A stretch of 64,000 bases of DNA from Georgfuchsia sp049276455 (GCA_049276455.1 JBASWL010000021.1:62001-126000); one strand, 5' to 3'. Positions 15,281-24,639 are shown, numbered from the stretch's first letter. Made by a program: numbers and translations. Notes: generated by a model from the sequence alone, not told the origin.

Positions 15281-16192
15281 CTGCTGGTCGGCGTGATATG
15301 AGCTTCGCACCAGTGGAGCGCAGGTGGCGTGGCTGAAGCCCATCGCCAGTGCTTCGCGCTGGTACATGGCGAAGGTATCGGGATGCACATAGCGCAGCAC
15401 CGGCAGGTGGTGCTGCGATGGTGCCAGATACTGGCCGATGGTGAGCATCTCGATGTCATGGGTGCGCATGTCGCGCATGACGGCAAGCAGTTCCTCGTCG
15501 GTTTCGCCCAGACCCACCATGAGGCCGGACTTGGTTGGCACCTGCGGATGATGTGCCTTGAAGGCTTTCAGCAGTTGCAGCGAATGGGCATAATCGGCGC
15601 CTGGGCGCGCCTGCTTGTACAGCCGCGGCACGGTTTCCAGGTTGTGGTTCATCACGTCGGGCAGAGCGGCGGTGAATTTGTCGAGCGCGACTTCAAGCCG
15701 GCCGCGAAAGTCCGGCACCAGCACTTCGATTTTTGTCTGCGGCGATAGCCTGCGGATTTCGCTGATGCAGTCGACGAAATGCTGTGCGCCACCGTCGCGC
15801 AGGTCATCACGATCGACGCTGGTGATGACCACGTACTTGAGATGCAATGCGGCGATGGTGGCGGCGAGCTTCTTCGGTTCTTCCGCATCGGGCGGCAGCG
15901 GTTTGCCGTGGCCGACATCGCAGAAGGGGCAGCGCCGAGTACACAGGTCGCCGAGGATCATGAAGGTCGCCGTGCCGTTGCCGAAGCATTCGCCGATATT
16001 GGGACAGGTGGCTTCTTCGCACACGGTGTGCAGTTGGTGCTCGCGCAGAATCTGCTTTACTTCAGTGAAGCGCGATGCGCTGCTGCCGGCCTTGACGCGT
16101 ATCCACGCCGGCTTGGGCAAGGCTTTTTCGAGCGGTACGACCTTGATCGGAATGCGTGCCGTTTTTTCTGCGCCGGTTTGCTTTGTGCTCAT
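15257..16192 (-). CDS. lipA: Lipoyl synthase
   Basis: 311 residues. A radical SAM enzyme that inserts two sulfurs into protein-bound octanoyl groups. Auxiliary cluster cysteines are in C-E-E-A-T-C-P-N-I-G-E-C and the radical SAM cluster in C-T-R-R-C-P-F-C. The C-terminal R-S-S-Y-H-A-D motif is present. M-S-T-K at 16192 is the chosen start: its ATG overlaps the lipB stop by four bases. The last residues after A-D-Q-Q-A read N-S-A-G-N-G and come from DNA that in another frame belongs to the integrase remnant, so the original tail may have been replaced. It is last in the mreB-to-lipA run. Confidence 0.97.
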   Translation of the reverse strand: MSTKQTGAEKTARIPIKVVPLEKALPKPAWIRVKAGSSASRFTEVKQILREHQLHTVCEEATCPNIGECFGNGTATFMILGDLCTRRCPFCDVGHGKPLPPDAEEPKKLAATIAALHLKYVVITSVDRDDLRDGGAQHFVDCISEIRRLSPQTKIEVLVPDFRGRLEVALDKFTAALPDVMNHNLETVPRLYKQARPGADYAHSLQLLKAFKAHHPQVPTKSGLMVGLGETDEELLAVMRDMRTHDIEMLTIGQYLAPSQHHLPVLRYVHPDTFAMYQREALAMGFSHATCAPLVRSSYHADQQANSAGNG

Positions 16193-16791
16193 TTTTCCAG
16201 TTGTGCTTTCAAGTGTTCGACCAGACGATTGCCGGTGGATGCCAGATCGACCGCGCCACATAAATCCTTCATCTGCGTCACTGCCATGCCGGCATAACCG
16301 CAGGGATTGATTGCCTGATAGGGCGACAGATCCATGTCAACATTCAATGCCAGGCCGTGAAAAGTGCAGCCGTTCTTCACGCGCAATCCGAGTGCCGCGA
16401 TCTTGGCGCCGTCCACATACACACCCGGCGCACCAGAAAGACGCTGCGCCGCAATGCCGTATTCCGCGAGCAGACCGATCAGGGCTTGCTCCATTTTACG
16501 CACCATCTCGCGTACCTTGATATCGCGGCGGCGCAGATCGATGAGCAGGTAGGCCACGAGCTGGCCGGGGCCGTGGTAGGTGATCTGTCCGCCACGGTCG
16601 ACCTTGATGACGGGAATACCCGCGTCGTACAAAAGGTGTTCTGACTTGCCCGCCTGCCCCTGCGTGAATACGGGCGGATGTTCAAGCAGCCAGATCTCGT
16701 CCTCGCTGTTCTCGTTGCGCGCAGCCGTAAAAGCCTGCATGCGGTGCCAGGTTGACTCGTACTCGACCTGACCAAGGCGGCGGACGATCAC
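16189..16791 (-). CDS. lipB: Octanoyl-ACP:protein N-octanoyltransferase
   Basis: 200 residues. Moves octanoate from acyl carrier protein to the lipoyl domains of enzymes such as AceF and LpdA. Family motifs: R-G-G-Q-I-T-Y-H-G-P-G-Q at about 66-77, K130 in D-G-A-K-I-A-A-L-G, and the acyl-thioester cysteine C164 in N-P-C-G-Y. Overlaps ybeD upstream and lipA downstream by four bases each, so the three are translationally coupled. Confidence 0.97.
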   Translation of the reverse strand: MIVRRLGQVEYESTWHRMQAFTAARNENSEDEIWLLEHPPVFTQGQAGKSEHLLYDAGIPVIKVDRGGQITYHGPGQLVAYLLIDLRRRDIKVREMVRKMEQALIGLLAEYGIAAQRLSGAPGVYVDGAKIAALGLRVKNGCTFHGLALNVDMDLSPYQAINPCGYAGMAVTQMKDLCGAVDLASTGNRLVEHLKAQLEK

Positions 16792-17051
16792 AGCACGAAC
16801 TTTACTTCGGGGTGCTGCGTTAATTCCAGGTACAGCGCATCAAGCTGTGCCTTGGAGGTTGCACGTACGGTACAGGTCAGCGACAGATAGTTGCCGCCCC
16901 TGGAGGTGCGCATTTCCATCGTTGCCGCTTCGAAATCCGGCGCATGGCGCAGCACAATTTCCGCTATCGACTGCGCAAAGCAGTCGCCGCGTACTCCCAT
17001 GATCTTGACGGGAAAATCGCAGGGGAATTCGATCAGGGATTCTTCGTTCAT
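16788..17051 (-). CDS. ybeD: DUF493 / YbeD family protein
   Basis: 87 residues. The small ACT-like fold is suggested by I-E-F-P-C-D-F-P-V-K-I-M-G at the N-terminus and Y-L-S-L-T-C-T-V-R-A-T in the middle. YbeD-type proteins sit next to lipB in many Gram-negative bacteria, as here, and their role is not settled; a regulatory part in lipoate synthesis is often supposed. Four-base overlaps join it to dat upstream and lipB downstream. Confidence 0.9.
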   Translation of the reverse strand: MNEESLIEFPCDFPVKIMGVRGDCFAQSIAEIVLRHAPDFEAATMEMRTSRGGNYLSLTCTVRATSKAQLDALYLELTQHPEVKFVL

Positions 17052-17905
17052 ATGGCCCTCATCACGGTGGCCTTGAAATCCTGGTACCAGGCGTACATGT
17101 TGGCAAACGCAGCGCCCGGGATGCCCTTGCCGACGGGTTTGCCGTCAAGCGTCACGATCGGCAGCACTTCCTTGGGTGAAGAGGTCAGCCACAGTTCGTC
17201 TGCCGTGCGTATTTCTTCCTCGCGTATGTCGCGCACTTCAGTACGCAGGCCATGTTGTGCCGCGAGTTCAAGCACCACGTCATAGGTGATGCCCGGCAGC
17301 ATCAGGTGATTCTTGATCGGGGCCAGCAGCACGTCGTTCTTCACGACAAAAATATTCGATGCCGCTCCCTCGGACAGAAAGCCGTCACGCAACAGCACGG
17401 TTTCGACGCAGCCGGCGGCGATGGCTATCTGGCGCAGGAGGCAGTTTGCCAGGAGCGAAGTGGTCTTGAGATCGCAGCGCAGCCAGCGGAAGTCGGTTGC
17501 GGTTACCGCTGCCACTCCCCTGTCGCGCTGTTCCGGCGAGGGGGTACTCAGCGCTTCGCTCATCATGAAGACGGTGGGCTTTACTACGGCAGGGAAAGCG
17601 TGATTGCGCTTGCTGTCGGTACCGCGCGTGATTTGCAAATACAGCGATTGGTCGGTTTCATCGGCTTGTTCGATCATGCGCTGAATGATTTGCGTCCATT
17701 CCTGCTGCGTTTTTGGATTGGCCAGGCCGATGCCGTCGAGGCTGGCCTGCAAGCGCTTTAAATGTTGATCCAACCGGAACGGGCGGCGCGAATAGACGGG
17801 GATGACTTCATACACGCCATCACCAAACAGGAAGCCGCGATCCATCACCGAGACATTGGCATCCTCGATTGGCAGAAACTCGTTGTTCAGGAAAACCTTA
17901 TTCAT
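17048..17905 (-). CDS. dat: D-amino acid aminotransferase (class IV PLP)
   Basis: 285 residues, fold-type IV. The PLP lysine is K147 in C-D-L-K-T-T-S-L-L-A-N; the N-terminal D-R-G-F-L-F-G-D-G-V-Y-E and the C-terminal phosphate-binding region are intact. It interconverts D-alanine and D-glutamate with their keto acids and so fits beside cell-wall genes. ATG at 17905 begins the family domain exactly; 52 codons are open further upstream but run back into dacC DNA without family similarity. A branched-chain or aminodeoxychorismate role cannot be fully excluded. Confidence 0.88.
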   Translation of the reverse strand: MNKVFLNNEFLPIEDANVSVMDRGFLFGDGVYEVIPVYSRRPFRLDQHLKRLQASLDGIGLANPKTQQEWTQIIQRMIEQADETDQSLYLQITRGTDSKRNHAFPAVVKPTVFMMSEALSTPSPEQRDRGVAAVTATDFRWLRCDLKTTSLLANCLLRQIAIAAGCVETVLLRDGFLSEGAASNIFVVKNDVLLAPIKNHLMLPGITYDVVLELAAQHGLRTEVRDIREEEIRTADELWLTSSPKEVLPIVTLDGKPVGKGIPGAAFANMYAWYQDFKATVMRAI

Positions 17906-17951
17906 TTTTTGAGGCTCAACGCTCAGGCACAAGAAACTTTGGATTGCGCAT

Positions 17952-19097
17952 TCACTGTAACCACAGCTTGAGGCTATCCCATCCACGCCCAAGCATGCCG
18001 GCCAAAGGCACATCTTCCAGTGCATAGACGGGAAATTGCCCCCATGATTTGTCGTCAACAAAGAGCTTCAAGGTGCCGATCTGGGCCCCCTTCTGCACCG
18101 GTGCCAGCAGTGGTTGACGAGTTACCAGTTGTGCCTTGATGTTCTCTTTCAATGTGCCTTTCGGCAACGAGACGATGAAGTCGTCGATGAAACCGGCTGG
18201 CACTGTTGCCTGGGAGCCCTTGAATATCCGCACTTGCGATACGGCCGCTCCCTTGTTGTAGAGCTTGATGCCATCGAAGGCCAGAAAGCCATAGTTGAGC
18301 AGCTTGAGCGATTCCTGTGTGCGGGCATCGTCGGAAGCCGTACCCAGCACCACTGAAATCAGCCGCCGCTCGCCGCGTTTGGCTGTGCCAATCAGGCAAT
18401 AGCCCGCTGCTTGCGAGTGGCCGGTCTTGAGGCCGTCCACCGTCGGATCAAGCCAGAGCAGGCGATTGCGGTTGTATTGATGGATGCCGTTGAAACTGTA
18501 TTCCTTCGCCGCATGCAGCGCGTGCGACTCGGGAAAGTCGCGCATCAGGGCTGCCGCCAGTCGTGCCAGATCGCCGGCAGTCGACACATGCTGCGGCTGT
18601 GGCCCGTCAAAATAACCGCTGGCATTCAGGAAATGGGTCTTGCTCATGCCGAGGAGCGCCGCCTGCCTGTTCATGATCGCAACGAAACCCTCTTCTTTGC
18701 CAGCGATTGCTTCGGCCAGGGCCACGGCGGCATCGTTGCCGGACTGGATAATCATGCCGCTGAGCAGATCCCCCACCTTCACCCTGTGGTTGACTTCGAT
18801 GAAGCTGCGCGATCCCGGCATGCGCCACGCGCGTTCCGATACCGCCACGACCTGGTCGAGCTTGAGGGTGTTTTCCCTGAGCGCGGCATAGGCAAGATAG
18901 GCCGTCATTACCTTGGTCAGCGAGGCCGGCTCCAGAGGCATATCGATATTTTCCGAAGCCAGCACCTGGCCAGAGCTGTAGTCGAGCAGCACCCAGGCAC
19001 GGGCAGCGACAGGGGCGAGCGTGGTTTGGGCCAGTGCGGAAGACAATCCGGCCGATATGCCAAATAAACAGCAGAGCACAAAAAACAGGTAGCGCAT
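17952..19097 (-). CDS. dacC: D-alanyl-D-alanine carboxypeptidase (PBP5/6 type)
   Basis: 381 residues with a cleavable signal peptide (cut near A-L-A-Q, residue 24). The three active-site motifs of the serine peptidase are present: S59-L-T-K62, S-G-N at 119-121 and K-T-G at 224-226. A C-terminal beta domain (about 270-365) and a final amphipathic segment suit attachment to the outer face of the inner membrane. It removes the terminal D-alanine from peptidoglycan pentapeptides. Between rlpA and dat, as in the E. coli mrdA-rodA-rlpA-dacA-ybeD-lipB order. Which paralogue name fits (dacA or dacC) is uncertain. Confidence 0.93.
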   Translation of the reverse strand: MRYLFFVLCCLFGISAGLSSALAQTTLAPVAARAWVLLDYSSGQVLASENIDMPLEPASLTKVMTAYLAYAALRENTLKLDQVVAVSERAWRMPGSRSFIEVNHRVKVGDLLSGMIIQSGNDAAVALAEAIAGKEEGFVAIMNRQAALLGMSKTHFLNASGYFDGPQPQHVSTAGDLARLAAALMRDFPESHALHAAKEYSFNGIHQYNRNRLLWLDPTVDGLKTGHSQAAGYCLIGTAKRGERRLISVVLGTASDDARTQESLKLLNYGFLAFDGIKLYNKGAAVSQVRIFKGSQATVPAGFIDDFIVSLPKGTLKENIKAQLVTRQPLLAPVQKGAQIGTLKLFVDDKSWGQFPVYALEDVPLAGMLGRGWDSLKLWLQ

Positions 19098-19175
19098 GGG
19101 AATCGTGGACAGGCGGCAATCTCATTGGCCGCAGAAAACAGGGGATGATGGATTATATCGCCCTGCCGATGCGGG

Positions 19176-20075
19176 CTATTTCTGTACCAGAACCGGCTTC
19201 ATATCCAGCAACTCGGCCAGCTTGACAGCCATGTTGCGTGCTTCTCCAGCGTCGGCCCAGGGCCCGAGCTGGACGCGGAACAGATGGTCTGCTGCACGCA
19301 TCACCAGTTTATTGCCCATATCCTCACCAAGTTCACGCCCCAGCCGCGCCTTAAAAGCTTCGGCATTGTCACGGTTGCCGAAGGCGCCCAGTTGCAGCCA
19401 GGCGCCACGCGCATCGTCGATCTCAGGTAGCGGCTTGTCTTCGGCGACTTTACCAGGTGCGTCATCTTCACTCTTGGCGACGATCAATGCAGGTGGCGCA
19501 AGGGGTGAACTGGATGTCAGGCTTTCCACTTCAACCATGCCGCTACCGCTGCCGATCAGGCCCAGTTTCCACGCGGCGGTATAAGACAGATCGATGATGC
19601 GGTCGGCATGGAAGGGGCCGCGGTCATTGACGCGTACCACCACCGATTTGCCATTGGCAAGGCTGGTCACCCGCGCATAGCTCGGGAGCGGCAGGGTTGT
19701 ATGTGCCGCAGTCATGGCATACATGTCGTACACCTCGCCTGTGGAAGTTTTCTGGCCGTGGAATTTTTTGCCATACCAGCTTGCCAGTCCGCGTGCCTTG
19801 TAATGCCCTGCTTCGCGCAGTGGCGTGTAATCATGCCCGAGCACTGAATAGGGTTTGTTGGCGAAGCGATGCAGTGGTTCTGCCTTCGGTACCGCATCTG
19901 GAACCGCTTCCAGATTTGCGGGCGGGTTGTTGCCAGGGCCGTCATCCTTGTAATAGCCGCCGCCACGTGTGGGTGTATGGCCGGGATCGCCAACCGGCGC
20001 CGGCCCTGGCGACAAGCTGCTGCAGGCGGCGAGCAGCACCAGGCAAGACAAGGAGATCAGGCGTGGCAGCAGCAT
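19176..20075 (-). CDS. rlpA: Septal ring lytic transglycosylase RlpA with SPOR domain
   Basis: 299 residues. Lipoprotein signal with L-L-A-A-C, Cys18 lipidated, so outer-membrane attached. Double-psi beta-barrel RlpA domain at about 90-185: G-L-A-S-W-Y-G-K-K-F-H-G, then V-R-V-N-D-R-G-P-F, then R-I-I-D-L-S. C-terminal SPOR domain at about 222-298: L-Q-L-G-A-F-G-N-R-D-N-A, binding denuded glycan. RlpA cleaves glycan strands lacking stem peptides at the division site. Follows rodA by 28 bases. Confidence 0.95.
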   Translation of the reverse strand: MLLPRLISLSCLVLLAACSSLSPGPAPVGDPGHTPTRGGGYYKDDGPGNNPPANLEAVPDAVPKAEPLHRFANKPYSVLGHDYTPLREAGHYKARGLASWYGKKFHGQKTSTGEVYDMYAMTAAHTTLPLPSYARVTSLANGKSVVVRVNDRGPFHADRIIDLSYTAAWKLGLIGSGSGMVEVESLTSSSPLAPPALIVAKSEDDAPGKVAEDKPLPEIDDARGAWLQLGAFGNRDNAEAFKARLGRELGEDMGNKLVMRAADHLFRVQLGPWADAGEARNMAVKLAELLDMKPVLVQK

Positions 20076-20103
20076 GTTTTTGTCATTTTAATGTAATTCG
20101 CCA

Positions 20104-21189
20104 TCATTTCTGTACAAGCATGTGGTTCTTGTGGATGCTCATGAGGATGCCAACGCCGAGGAACAATGTTACCAGTGAGGTGCCGCCGTAGCTGATGAAG
20201 GGGAGCGGGACTCCGACCACGGGCAGGATGCCGCTTACCATGCCCATGTTTACGAAGGCGTAGGTAAAGAACATCAGGGTGATCGATCCAGCCAGCAGGC
20301 GTGAAAACAGGGTCGGCGCCTGGGCGGCTATCATCAGGCCGCGGGCTATCAGCAGCGAATAGATGAGGAGTAGCAGCATATTGCCGAGCAGACCCCATTC
20401 TTCGGAGATGACGGCGAAAATGAAATCGGTGTGGCGCTCGGGAAGGAATTCGAGCTGGGTCTGCGTGCCTTGCCCCCAGCCTTTGCCGAACAGCCCCCCG
20501 GAGCCGATGGCGATGGTGGACTGGATGATATGGAAACCTTTGCCAAGCGGATCCGATTCGGGGTCGAACAGGGTCAGCACACGCTCGCGCTGGTAGTCAT
20601 GCATCAGGGGCCAGACCAGAGGTATCGCAGCGAAGGCGGTGACGGCGAGACCGACGATAAACTTCCATGGCAGCCCGGCGAAGAAAATCACGTAGAAGCC
20701 CGAGGACAGAACGAGGAGGGCAGTGCCGAGATCGGGTTGCCGGGCGATCAGTGCGACGGGTAAAAGGAGCAGCATGGCGGCGACCATGTGGTCGTAAAAC
20801 CGGATCGTGATTTCACGCTTTTGAAAATACCAGGCCAGCATCAGCGGCATGGCGATTTTCATGATTTCGGCTGGCTGGATGCGAGTGACGCCGATATTGA
20901 GCCAGCGCCGCGCCCCCTTTGAGACGTCGCCGAACAATGCCACTGCGACCAGCAGCAGCAGACCCAGCAGATAGAGCGGTACAGCCGCATGCATCAGCCG
21001 TTGCGGCGACATCTGGGCCGCAACACGCATGACGAATAGTGCCGCGACGAGGTTGACGGCTTGTGTGCCAAGCCGCTCTGGCGAGGCGCTCGCCAGCAGA
21101 ATGAAGGAGAAGCAGATCAGGATTGCGACTATCGAAAACAGCGGGAGATCAACGGGGTCAATGAGGGCCCTCAGGAATCGACGCATCAT
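20104..21189 (-). CDS. rodA: Rod-shape SEDS peptidoglycan glycosyltransferase RodA
   Basis: 361 residues with about ten membrane helices; SEDS family. Visible: P-A-E-I-M-K-I (helix 3/4 region), R-Q-P-D-L-G-T-A, and the C-terminal P-L-P-F-I-S-Y-G-G-T-S signature. It polymerises glycan in partnership with PBP2 during cell elongation. Two ATGs lie in tandem (21189, 21186); the first overlaps the mrdA stop by four bases. Confidence 0.97.
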   Translation of the reverse strand: MMRRFLRALIDPVDLPLFSIVAILICFSFILLASASPERLGTQAVNLVAALFVMRVAAQMSPQRLMHAAVPLYLLGLLLLVAVALFGDVSKGARRWLNIGVTRIQPAEIMKIAMPLMLAWYFQKREITIRFYDHMVAAMLLLLPVALIARQPDLGTALLVLSSGFYVIFFAGLPWKFIVGLAVTAFAAIPLVWPLMHDYQRERVLTLFDPESDPLGKGFHIIQSTIAIGSGGLFGKGWGQGTQTQLEFLPERHTDFIFAVISEEWGLLGNMLLLLIYSLLIARGLMIAAQAPTLFSRLLAGSITLMFFTYAFVNMGMVSGILPVVGVPLPFISYGGTSLVTLFLGVGILMSIHKNHMLVQK

Positions 21190-23069
21190 TGGGGCGCTCC
21201 CTCACTGTCTTCGGGCGCCGGTTCGGCCGGTACCTTGCCAAGCAGGTAATAGTCAAAAATCTGGCGCGCGATCGGTGCTGCAGCCTGGGCGCCGAAGCCG
21301 CCGTTCTCGACCAGTACGGCGAGTGCTATCTTCGGGTTGTCGGCTGGGGCAAAGGCAATAAATAGTGCATGGTCGCGCAAATGATCTTTGACATCGTCCT
21401 TGGTATATTTCTCCCCCCTGAGCGAATACAACTGAGCGGTGCCGGTCTTGCCGGCAGACACGTATTCAGCCCCGGCGAAGGCGAGGGCACCGGTGCCCTC
21501 CTTGTTGACCCCGATCATCGCGTCCTTGATGAACTTGATGTTTTCCGGTTTGAGGTCAATGGTCCTGACCGGTTTCGGTTCCAATTCGGTGATGTGACCA
21601 CTGCGGGTGTCGGTGATGGATTTGACCAGATGCGGGCGGAACATTACGCCGTTGTTGGCCAGGGTGGCTACGGCTTGGGCGAGTTGTATTGGCGTGTAGG
21701 CGTTGTAGCCTTGGCCGATACCGATCGAGATGGTTTCACCGGCATACCAACGTTGCTGCTCGGGACGTTTGAAGTGGTTGTGTTTCCATTCCTGAGAGGG
21801 CAGTACGCCGGTCGATTCGCCTCCGATGTCGATACCGCTTTTCTGGCCGAAACCGAACTGGCGCATGAAGTTGGCGATCTTGTCGATGCCCATGTCGCTG
21901 GCCAACATATAGTAGTAGGTGTCGCAGGATTCCACGATGGACTCGTACATATTGACACTACCGTGCCCACCCTTCTTGTCGTCACGGAATGTGTGTCCGC
22001 CGAAAACAAAAAATCCGGGATCCTGTATCGCTTGTTCCGGCTTGCGTTTGCCATATTCGAGCGCAGCCAGTGCCATGAAGGGCTTGAAGGTCGATCCCGG
22101 TGGATAGGTACCGTTGAGGGCGCGATTCAGCATCGGCTTGTCGGGCGAATTGTTGAGCAGATCCCAATTCGCGGTATCAATGCCGTCGACGAACAGATTG
22201 GGGTCGAAATTGGGTACGGAAACCAGTGCCAGTACGCCGCCAGTTGATGGCTCGATCGCCACCAGCGCACCCTTGCGGGTGCCGAAAGCCTTTTCCGCGA
22301 TCTGTTGCAATCTGGCGTCGATCGTTAGCGTCAGGTTGTTGCCGGAAATCGGCGGGGTGCGCGCCAGTGTGCGCACGGGATGACCGCTGACATCGACCTC
22401 CACCTGCTCGACGCCACTGGTGCCATGTAGCTCGAACTCGTATTGATGCTCCAGCCCCGCCTTGCCAAAGTGATCGGTGCCGCGGTAATTGCTTTCCTGC
22501 TCCTGTTCCTTGATCTTGTCCAGATCCTTGTCGTTGATGCGGCCGATATAGCCGAGCAGGTGTGAAGCGAAAGCGCCAAAGGGATACTGTCGGAACAGCC
22601 TGGCCTGGATATCAACGCCGGGAAAGCGGTAGCGGTTGGCAATGAAACGCGCCGCTTCTTCATCGGAGACACGGGTGCGAATTGGCACCGATTCGAAGTT
22701 CCTGTTTTCCTCGCGCAGTTTTTTGAAGTGCTTGCGATCCCTGGCCTCGATGCTGATGACTGTGGACAATTCGTCGATCGTCTGCTCCAGATTGGCCACC
22801 TTCGATGGCGCGATCTCGATGGTATAGCCCGAATAATTGCGCGCCAGCAATACGTCGTTTCGATCGACGATGAGCCCACGGTTGGGTGTTATCGGCACCA
22901 GCGAAATGCGATTATCCTCTGCGCGAGTCTTGTAGTAATCATGCTGGATGACCTGCAGCCAGGCGAAGCGCAGCAGCAGCAGCCCGAAACAGGCCAATAC
23001 CAGGCCGCCGACAAAACCGATACGGCGGCGAAAGCGCCAAATCTCCTGCTCCGGATTTTTAAATTCCAT
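21186..23069 (-). CDS. mrdA: Penicillin-binding protein 2 (elongasome transpeptidase)
   Basis: 627 residues. One N-terminal membrane helix (about 17-38), pedestal domain, then the transpeptidase with S326-T-F-K, S-C-D and S-A-G-K-T-G-T-A-Q motifs. It crosslinks peptidoglycan with RodA in the elongasome. The ATG lacks a purine-rich ribosome site: the bases just before it are CTCCTCGCTTGCCTC, part of a pyrimidine tract complementary to the GAGGAG repeats at the end of mreD. Translation may therefore depend on RNA structure or coupling. Confidence 0.97.
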   Translation of the reverse strand: MEFKNPEQEIWRFRRRIGFVGGLVLACFGLLLLRFAWLQVIQHDYYKTRAEDNRISLVPITPNRGLIVDRNDVLLARNYSGYTIEIAPSKVANLEQTIDELSTVISIEARDRKHFKKLREENRNFESVPIRTRVSDEEAARFIANRYRFPGVDIQARLFRQYPFGAFASHLLGYIGRINDKDLDKIKEQEQESNYRGTDHFGKAGLEHQYEFELHGTSGVEQVEVDVSGHPVRTLARTPPISGNNLTLTIDARLQQIAEKAFGTRKGALVAIEPSTGGVLALVSVPNFDPNLFVDGIDTANWDLLNNSPDKPMLNRALNGTYPPGSTFKPFMALAALEYGKRKPEQAIQDPGFFVFGGHTFRDDKKGGHGSVNMYESIVESCDTYYYMLASDMGIDKIANFMRQFGFGQKSGIDIGGESTGVLPSQEWKHNHFKRPEQQRWYAGETISIGIGQGYNAYTPIQLAQAVATLANNGVMFRPHLVKSITDTRSGHITELEPKPVRTIDLKPENIKFIKDAMIGVNKEGTGALAFAGAEYVSAGKTGTAQLYSLRGEKYTKDDVKDHLRDHALFIAFAPADNPKIALAVLVENGGFGAQAAAPIARQIFDYYLLGKVPAEPAPEDSEGAPQ

Positions 23070-23080
23070 GAGGCAAGCGA

Positions 23081-23205
23081 GGAGTGAGAGGGGAGGCGTG
23101 AGGAGTTAACAACAGAGGTGGTTTTATCCGGGTCGATTTGGGCGACCTTGGCCGCATTACGACGGTTCTCCACTTCTCACTTCTCACTCCTTACTCCTCA
23201 CTAGA
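23081..23205 (-). repeat. GTGAGGAG-type repeats in inverted arms between mreD and mrdA
   Basis: In the direction of transcription, the end of mreD and the bases after it (23205 to 23170) are made of AGTGAGGAGTAAGGAGTGAG followed by AAGTGAGAAGTG. About 65 bases later, 23107 to 23081 are the complementary pyrimidine tract (ACTCCTCACGCCTCCCC then TCTCACTCC). The two arms can pair, imperfectly, into a long stem covering the region in front of mrdA. The mreD stop codon is inside the first arm. No gene fits between them. Confidence 0.55.
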
Positions 23206-23722
23206 TGGGACGATTGTGATCGCGCTCGACCGGCTGGAATTGTGGCAGCAGCAGCAGGTAAGTGAGCGGATGCCACAACAGGGCGGCAACGAAGCTGGAG
23301 AGAAACCAAAGCAGGCCGGGGAATTCGCCGCCAACGATGAGGCTTATCACCAGCATGATGAGCTGGCTGGCGAGCAGCATGGGCAGTATCTGCAGCGCTT
23401 GATGTCCGAGGGGAAACCAGAGGATGCGCCGCGAAAGACCGCCTGCAGCGAAGGCTATTACGACATAGGCGAGCGCATGCTGGCCGAGCACACTGCCATC
23501 GGCAGCGTCGAGGATCAGACCGAGAAAAAAGGCCGTACCCATGCCTACGCGTAGCGGTTGATGGATGCACCAGAAGATCAGTGCTATGGCCACCCAGTCG
23601 GGAATGCCGGGAAAACGACCCACCGGGATCAGGTTGAGGAGCAGCGCCAGCAACAGCGTCACCATGATGAACCAGTTGCGAACCGGTAGCAGGATGCGAT
23701 TGGAGGAATGAGTGGGCTGCAT
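23201..23722 (-). CDS. mreD: Rod shape-determining protein MreD
   Basis: 173 residues, five to six hydrophobic segments, matching inner-membrane MreD. I-P-D-W-V-A-I-A-L-I-F-W and G-L-I-L-D-A-A-D-G-S-V-L-G-Q-H-A are typical. Links MreB and MreC to the elongation machinery. Its start and the mreC stop share one base (23722). It ends in a TAG embedded in the GAGGAG repeat tract. Confidence 0.93.
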   Translation of the reverse strand: MQPTHSSNRILLPVRNWFIMVTLLLALLLNLIPVGRFPGIPDWVAIALIFWCIHQPLRVGMGTAFFLGLILDAADGSVLGQHALAYVVIAFAAGGLSRRILWFPLGHQALQILPMLLASQLIMLVISLIVGGEFPGLLWFLSSFVAALLWHPLTYLLLLPQFQPVERDHNRPI

Positions 23723-24639
23723 CAGCGCGGGCCCTTGGCCTTTTTGCTCTCGTTGGGCAGCTTTGACTTCTCGCCAGTATCCTCCGCCAACTTTGCGGCA
23801 TGCTGCTTGCGGTCGAGTACCAGTACCTGGCCATGGCGCTCAACGCCGGCGAGAGGCACGCAGCGAATATGGGCAAACGAAAATGCAGCATCACGATCGA
23901 TGGCAGCTATGCGGGCCACAGGGAGTCCGCGCAGGTAGATATCGTCGAGGCCGGATGTAATCAGTATGTCGTCAACCTGCACTTCGGCATTCGTGGCAAG
24001 GAAACGCAGTTCCATGCCTTTCGATCCGGCGCCGGCAAGTATCGCGCGCAAGCCGTTGCGTTGCACTTCGACCGGAATCGCCTGATTCTTGTCGGTGAGC
24101 AGGGTCACTTCCGACATCAGAAGGAACGCTCGCGTCACCTGGCCGATCACGCCGAGTTCGTCGACTACCACCTGCCCCGCTTCGACGCCATCCTCCATGC
24201 CCTTGTTGATGACGATACGGCGCGAGAAAGGGTCGCGTGCGGCATACTGGATATCCGCAATCACGCCATTTACCGGCTGTTGCGCTTTCATGTCGAGCAG
24301 CGCGCGCAGACGCTTGTTCTCATCTTCGAGATACTGTTGCCGCAGCAGCAGGTTCGCCACGGCGAGCTGTTTGTGGCGCAATTCGTCGTTTTCCTGATGC
24401 AAGGTGGCGAGGTTGGAAAAATAGTTACCCAGGTCGTCTGCACCTTCCACCGGCATATAGGCCACCTGTTGCAGAGGGTAGCTGACAGTTGATACCGTCA
24501 TGCGCAGCCATTCCAGCGCATGAAAGCGCAGATCGGCCACCAGCAAAAGCAGTGAAAGCGAAACAAAGAAAACCAGCCGGGCCAGTGGCGCGGGCCCTCG
24601 CTTGAAGAAAGGAGGCGGGACATGACCGGCTACAGACAT
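23722..24639 (-). CDS. mreC: Rod shape-determining protein MreC
   Basis: 305 residues. Short cytoplasmic N-terminus, one membrane helix (about 21-38), a coiled coil (about 75-115; H-Q-E-N-D-E-L-R and Y-L-E-D-E-N-K-R-L-R), then the periplasmic beta-rich core with R-D-P-F-S-R-R-I-V-I-N-K-G and G-V-I-G-Q-V. The basic low-complexity tail (K-L-P-N-E-S-K-K-A-K) is not conserved. It scaffolds PBP2 in the periplasm. Confidence 0.95.
   Translation of the reverse strand: MSVAGHVPPPFFKRGPAPLARLVFFVSLSLLLLVADLRFHALEWLRMTVSTVSYPLQQVAYMPVEGADDLGNYFSNLATLHQENDELRHKQLAVANLLLRQQYLEDENKRLRALLDMKAQQPVNGVIADIQYAARDPFSRRIVINKGMEDGVEAGQVVVDELGVIGQVTRAFLLMSEVTLLTDKNQAIPVEVQRNGLRAILAGAGSKGMELRFLATNAEVQVDDILITSGLDDIYLRGLPVARIAAIDRDAAFSFAHIRCVPLAGVERHGQVLVLDRKQHAAKLAEDTGEKSKLPNESKKAKGPR

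Noticed and set aside
15075..15296. Plus-strand open frame of 73 codons before lipA
   Set aside because: It is antisense to the integrase remnant, whose opposite-strand reading matches a known family.
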